A stretch of DNA of 17,663 nt. Origin: Anaerolineae bacterium (GTDB lineage Bacteria > Chloroflexota > Anaerolineae > E26-bin7). The translations under genes were made by a program, and so were the position numbers. Shown one piece after another: positions 14,701-17,663 of the stretch; within the stretch, counting starts at the first letter, position 1, and each line of letters begins with the position of its first letter. Below the pieces are notes generated by a model. It saw nothing but the letters and a program-made list of their open reading frames with translations, searched no databases and was not told the DNA's origin. Location: assembly GCA_029933115.1 (NCBI GenBank), contig JAOZOT010000031.1, positions 1 to 17,663 on the forward strand, written 5' to 3'.

Positions 14701-17238
14701 GAGTTCATCAATCTCTCTGGCAATTTGCAAGCTGGGAATCACATCACAAGCCAACTGTTTCCAGATGAAAAATTGACCCGCAGGTATGCCTTCCTTCGGC
14801 TGATAACGACCAGTCGCTAGCAACTTGAGCAAGTCGAGGTAAAGACCTGGATGTCTCTTGTCCTCTTCAACGATCTGCACCAGAAACCAAAGCGCACCGT
14901 AGAGATAATTGAATACTGAGGTTGACTGTGCGGTTGCTTCTTCCACAGTTTGTATGCTGCCACTCTCAACGATCAACGCAGTTGCTTCTTGGTGTTCTTT
15001 CATCAAGGATTTGAAAGCCTCGCGGATCGCTGCAGAATCCAAACTGTCCTCGTGCCATGAATGCGCGATCTGACGAGCTAAAGTATACTCAAGGTACTTG
15101 TCAAAGGGGAAGCGTATGACCTTTTCCCCGCTAGGTTTCTCTTCTTGCTCTAGCACAATGCGCTCACTCAGGATGCCGTCCAAAATGAGTGATGGCAGGT
15201 TGGGATCTGCCTCGGACAACAAGGTAGATACTCTACTGCGAATCGCTTCCTCGGCGCGTTCGCGTAGAAGGAGATTCTTGCGATCACGCCGCATTAGGTC
15301 TACTATCTCGAAAAGCGATCCGCGGATAAGCAAATCTGCACAATCTTTGAAATCCTTCCTAAGCTCATCCTTGGCTTTCTCAAGTTGGTGCTTCAAAGAG
15401 CGCGATGGTTCGATTGCGGAGCGCTCGGCGACTTGGAGCAGCGCTCTGTCGGCATAGGCATCGAAAATCTCTTTCGCTCGATGCACAGTGTAATCACCGA
15501 GGTGTTTACCCCTGTACGCATTAGCGAAGAACTTCATCATCAGTGGAACGCGGCAAATTTCCCTAGCCTCGTCCGACATCGTACCATGAATATCATACTC
15601 ATCGAAGTAAGCTTGTCGTGCCAATTCAAATTCATTATCGTCGGGATGAGTGCTGAACTCTCTAAGATAAGCACTGGGTTGCCCCAGCCTGCTTGCATAG
15701 ACTGAATGCATCCAATCTCCATCTCGAATGTCACCCCAAGTTACGTCGCTGCGGCAACTGAGGCAAACTTTGCAGTTTGTGCCTTGAATGTCTTCAGCCA
15801 ACTCATTCAAATGCCGCTTGAGATCGGGGTCAGGGCTCTCATTGATAGCATCAACAAACAGCAAAAGAGGGGTATCGTGCTCTTGTAAGTATCGCTGGTG
15901 GATTTCCCTGAAAACGTTGCCGTTGCTGGATAGAGGAAGTTCTCCTTGATTCGTCAGGCGTTGGTACACAAGTTTCATGAGCAAGTGCGACACTTCTCTT
16001 CCTACTATCTCACGCCCGATGAGAAATAGGCAAGGCACGGGTTGCTTCACACTCGGCTTATCCAGGTTGGCATAGGTTTTTAGCAAGTGCAAAAGAAGCG
16101 TCGTCTTCCCTGTACCCGCCTCGCCTATCAGCAAGAAAATAGGTGGGCGTCCCAATACGAAATCGCTAAACCAAGATTCGACCTGTTTACGATTAACATA
16201 TAAGCGTTCGCTTCTGCGTTCGATCTCTTCTTGGCTTTTGCTCTCATCTTTTGTGTCACACCAAATTCTCTCGTTTTCTTCTTTTACAATCGCTTGATTT
16301 GCCTTATTGCAAGCGGCTACCAACGCCGCTAATCCTGACGGAGATCCAGGTTCTCCAGCGAACACTGCTTTTCTGCTCTCCGCCATTTGCGCTGCCAAAT
16401 CGGCCAAGAAGGCATGCACCTCTGGGTGATCTGGGGCGGAAGGGATATAGGGAATAATGTGGATGCCATAGTCCTTCTCGAACCGTTTCTGCTCCACAGC
16501 CAATGTTTCCTGAGCGTTCATCAAGGCAAAGTGCTGTCCAGCGTAGTCCCTGAAGATGGCTTGCAACTCGTCCAATAGGGACAACAGGTCCGGGTCATTC
16601 AGGCCAAAACCCACAAAGAGAACGGTCTTGCTGCCAAAGAGATTCGTTAGATATTGGCGGTAGGCGGGGTTGGCGTGTATCACCTGGCGGTAGTCCTTTC
16701 GACCCAGCACGACTGTCTTGATGCAGTCAATGGTACCGTGTACGTGGAGTATATAGAACTTGTTGCTGCGCAACGCTGCTGAGAGTTCAGGATAATCGGC
16801 CTGGGTGAAGCTATGCGGCTTCGTGCCGTTAACCAATGTATAAGCCATTTCCAACAAGGTGTCATAATTGCTGGTCAGGGCAGCAGCAAATGGGATTTGC
16901 GGAAGTATTTTGTGGGCGTCAGTGGGCTTTAGGTCGGGTTTGAGGAAGACCTTGGTCATGAACCGGTGAAAGTTCTCCTGTCCCAACCGGTCTCGCATCT
17001 CTTCAGCTACCAACAGCAGCTTATTGTCAGTGACATAGCCCTCCAGTTCGGCTCTGTCGTGCATATCTATGCCATGGGTCTCAGCCCAGGCCATCATCTG
17101 CCGCAGCAACTCTGGCCACCCTGGCAGCCCGGCTCCTTGCGAAAGCCCTGCGCCGACGAAAAGGACAGCATTGCCACATCTGATTTGTTCGATGAGTTCA
17201 GGGGGTATATCTATCTGAGACTCTCGATCATTGGTCAT
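11725..17238 (-). CDS. SIR2 / NACHT-STAND-like ATPase / HEAT-like / histone-deacetylase-fold fusion protein, putative defence protein
   Basis: One uninterrupted 1837-residue frame. Residues 1-290 are a SIR2_2-type domain: GAGLSQGAGLPGW (29-41), TSNYD (122-126), HVHG with probable catalytic H167, and FVGFGLNDPD (208-217). It lacks the zinc cysteines of sirtuin deacetylases, as in defence NADases. Residues 350-700 are a P-loop ATPase: Walker A GEAGTGKTT with K378, Walker B LLLFVDAINES with D463, and SCRSD (494-498). Residues 860-1120 are HEAT-like helices. Residues 1136-1470 are an HDAC domain: HPECGERL, RPPGHL, DCDNHHG (zinc ligands D1314, H1316), SAGFDSH (D1401) and EGGY (Y1452); the second His of the usual GHHA is Leu (L1270). 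Residues 1480-1837 are unrecognised. GGAGG lies 8 nt before the ATG, and the regulator gene overlaps by 11 nt. Antiphage abortive infection is inferred. Confidence 0.9.
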   Translation of the reverse strand: MTNDRESQIDIPPELIEQIRCGNAVLFVGAGLSQGAGLPGWPELLRQMMAWAETHGIDMHDRAELEGYVTDNKLLLVAEEMRDRLGQENFHRFMTKVFLKPDLKPTDAHKILPQIPFAAALTSNYDTLLEMAYTLVNGTKPHSFTQADYPELSAALRSNKFYILHVHGTIDCIKTVVLGRKDYRQVIHANPAYRQYLTNLFGSKTVLFVGFGLNDPDLLSLLDELQAIFRDYAGQHFALMNAQETLAVEQKRFEKDYGIHIIPYIPSAPDHPEVHAFLADLAAQMAESRKAVFAGEPGSPSGLAALVAACNKANQAIVKEENERIWCDTKDESKSQEEIERRSERLYVNRKQVESWFSDFVLGRPPIFLLIGEAGTGKTTLLLHLLKTYANLDKPSVKQPVPCLFLIGREIVGREVSHLLMKLVYQRLTNQGELPLSSNGNVFREIHQRYLQEHDTPLLLFVDAINESPDPDLKRHLNELAEDIQGTNCKVCLSCRSDVTWGDIRDGDWMHSVYASRLGQPSAYLREFSTHPDDNEFELARQAYFDEYDIHGTMSDEAREICRVPLMMKFFANAYRGKHLGDYTVHRAKEIFDAYADRALLQVAERSAIEPSRSLKHQLEKAKDELRKDFKDCADLLIRGSLFEIVDLMRRDRKNLLLRERAEEAIRSRVSTLLSEADPNLPSLILDGILSERIVLEQEEKPSGEKVIRFPFDKYLEYTLARQIAHSWHEDSLDSAAIREAFKSLMKEHQEATALIVESGSIQTVEEATAQSTSVFNYLYGALWFLVQIVEEDKRHPGLYLDLLKLLATGRYQPKEGIPAGQFFIWKQLACDVIPSLQIAREIDELNNEGQFKHPDDRKRLLEIIELMGEQSDFVLRWELERTLTNLLRSGRATQFVSEVLDNWSADPKFTKRLFAAEILGDLKQEADWTELTNSLSYLGAEADFWIKRAVAYACLKLARGIRNSDNSKIQHLVNIVKRMLRQTDNQLVRGRLLSVLISLEREQDGTWSFLENLDWNSEPRWVRRSVAETLGEHANYESLTARRRGLQTLMNIANAKDCSAYTRYAVAESLAKWAAADPQGICNLWQSMWQQSLERGNTVREQWVRYGIREALARSAPSANWNLPVPDPATGLGKRRIGWLTHPRYLAAEFYNHPECGERLEAIIDVLEQHEDKYELVALRADSQAKEDDLLLVHDGYYIQQVKTASESLKRKPLGEKQVVYLEEYDFQIRPESYDLACWAAGGVMQAASDVAEGKYDMIFALVRPPGHLATNRICIFNNVAIAVRHLQQRYAQAWSPDGNPDYRPRILIFDCDNHHGYNTYHTFRDDNSVLYFSIQQRLVHPGTGLPHDIGQGDGMGYSFGVPIPENSDDKTYKFVLDHLFWPIAQRFCPDFIFLSAGFDSHRDDHFTDMQLTEESYRYLGHMLASIAQRAGKAGAGKGRVGIVAALEGGYALEALGDCVKHMLDGFAEGLDKPLSDVQRPSLDEVDSDVVKAIRTVINEMDKLASQRAYPLYSRDDYDSELYPHKIQLLTHDLKVHSELELVGDVKTILYSRCDKASLRCLSHVPFGLGGGATGPDNDWALQHLGEFITIGGIPIWMPSGLEEHAPRIEGRDSSIFTPFFIRWDGGIHASFYFESNLGASILQIYRLLFDEMEKLREGLYSPTLAVVMLAEAKTKEIVDKAMILSPTRQNAPANSKPIIDKINIDTYFRWNLARENQSPDQSQLLIVVGVGLDMQHPDSVGLDKLLKRAFYVTPGITTSAVQMLHNHAVAMGEITIPFNELVEKCASGKINPSTAVSDLLEKHSPDNILRMIHIENDTLIRRALVGVGIIDNVSG

Positions 17239-17485
17239 GATTCACGCCTCCGCGCTGTGCTTTGCTAGAGAAGAATGACAATGGTTTGTTATAGATTTCA
17301 GCGAATTGCTCGAGTTCCATAAAGTCAACTCGCCTTTCGCCAGTCTCACATTTGGAGACAAATGACTGCGGCTTTCCCAATATCTGAGCAACTTCCATTT
17401 GGGTCAAACCTGCGTCTAATCGTGCCTGTCTCAATTTGCGTAAGAAATCGTCATATCGAGATCGGTAATTGCTAGGCAAGACCAA
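17228..17485 (-). CDS. XRE-family helix-turn-helix regulator
   Basis: A small DNA-binding protein, 85 residues from the TTG at 17485. The helix-turn-helix is YDDFLRKLRQARLDAGLTQ, then EVAQILGKPQSFVSKCETGE with recognition helix QSFVSKCETG, then RRVDFMELEQFAEIYNKPLSFF. The TTG is preferred because GAAAGG lies 6 nt upstream and the predicted promoter overlaps the only ATG (17536); the frame is open to 17563, so a 102- or 111-residue form is possible. Its last 11 nt overlap the start of the 1837-residue gene, implying cotranscription and probably repression of that gene. Two operator-like palindromes lie over its promoter, which suggests autoregulation (inference). The same layout is common for regulators of toxic defence genes. 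Confidence 0.88.
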   Translation of the reverse strand: MVLPSNYRSRYDDFLRKLRQARLDAGLTQMEVAQILGKPQSFVSKCETGERRVDFMELEQFAEIYNKPLSFFSSKAQRGGVNHDQ

Positions 17486-17534
17486 AGCAGACCTTTCAGT
17501 GTAGAGACATTTGGCCAACGCAAACCACAATGAC

Positions 17535-17563
17535 ATTATCCCACAACAGGATGAATATCCCAA
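17535..17563 (-). promoter_or_regulatory. Promoter of the XRE / SIR2-HDAC operon
   Basis: On the minus strand TTGGGA (17563-17558) is followed after a 17-nt spacer by GATAAT (17540-17535). The start would fall near 17528, about 43 nt before the TTG start at 17485. The ATG at 17536 lies within the -10 box and so could not be translated from this transcript. Confidence 0.5.
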
Positions 17564-17572
17564 AATAGGATA
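17537..17572. promoter_or_regulatory. Two tandem operator-like palindromes
   Basis: Two copies of TATCC-N7-GGATR: 17537-17553 (TATCC cacaaca GGATG) and 17556-17572 (TATCC caaaata GGATA), 19 bp apart centre to centre. One covers the -10 side, the other the -35 box of the operon promoter, as expected for binding by a dimeric XRE repressor encoded next door. Confidence 0.65.
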
Positions 17573-17581
17573 AGAGATTCC

Positions 17582-17663
17582 TTGCCCACCCGCGCCGAGA
17601 TGCGCCTTATGCTCCGCGAAATCCAGGATGGCTCCTATGCTCGCTCGTGGATTCTGGAGAATA
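17582..17663 (+). pseudogene. ilvC: 5'-truncated ketol-acid reductoisomerase (C-terminal fragment, runs off the window)
   Basis: The frame reads LPTRAEMRLMLREIQDGSY followed by ARSWILEN, a clear match to the C-terminal domain of class I KARI, which converts acetolactate to dihydroxy-isovalerate, the step before IlvD. The family protein has about 330 residues, and this segment belongs roughly 260-290 residues in. Upstream, the frame meets a TGA at 17552 and shows no KARI sequence, so the NADPH-binding domain and most of the catalytic domain are absent here. The sequence right of the junction has the GC-rich character of the core genome. It is either a remnant left by island insertion or, less likely, an assembly join. 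The 3' end is outside the window. Confidence 0.8.

Noticed and set aside
1..17663. CRISPR array, tRNA, rRNA or transposase gene.
   Set aside because: No regularly spaced direct repeats, no tRNA-like cloverleaf with CCA or TTC arm, and no transposase or integrase motifs were found on either strand.

Overview
The window reads as chromosomal DNA of a Chloroflexota bacterium, probably Anaerolineae-like (inference). Supporting signs are Thr/Pro-rich linkers behind membrane anchors, small exported OB-fold proteins, REP-like bipartite hairpins, and a GC-rich core.

Region 1 (1-7564) is housekeeping. It holds rpmA (L27), rpmE (L31 with an unusual charged tail) and tdk. Convergent to these is a two-gene minus-strand unit, rarA followed by a LysM/M23 peptidase, joined by an ATGA overlap. 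After a REP-like intergenic stretch come a DksA/TraR-type zinc-finger gene with its own promoter and terminator, an sbcD-type nuclease gene without an adjacent sbcC, and threonine synthase.

Region 2 (7565-9429) carries two envelope genes behind a near-consensus promoter. One encodes a two-TM protein with a Thr/Pro linker. The other encodes a lipoprotein containing two gapless copies of a 91-residue OB-fold-like domain.

Region 3 (9483-11671) is ilvD behind a complete ribosome-mediated attenuator: promoter, 33-codon leader peptide in which about half the residues are Ile/Leu/Val, mutually exclusive 1:2, 2:3 and 3:4 hairpins, and an intrinsic terminator. A REPIN-like inverted pair of hairpins lies between the terminator and ilvD.

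Region 4 (11725-17572) is a lower-GC accessory island on the minus strand. It contains a small XRE regulator, an 11-nt overlap, and one 1837-residue gene fusing a SIR2-type NADase domain, a NACHT/STAND-like P-loop ATPase, HEAT-like repeats, a class-II-like histone-deacetylase-fold domain and an unrecognised C-terminal domain. This looks like a single-gene defence system of a type I do not recognise. Two TATCC-N7-GGATA-like operators cover the predicted promoter of the regulator gene.

Region 5 (about 17582 to the end) resumes the GC-rich background in the middle of an ilvC reading frame, so only the C-terminal part of ketol-acid reductoisomerase is present. The island therefore sits between ilvD and a 5'-truncated ilvC, which suggests insertion into, or replacement of part of, a branched-chain amino-acid locus.
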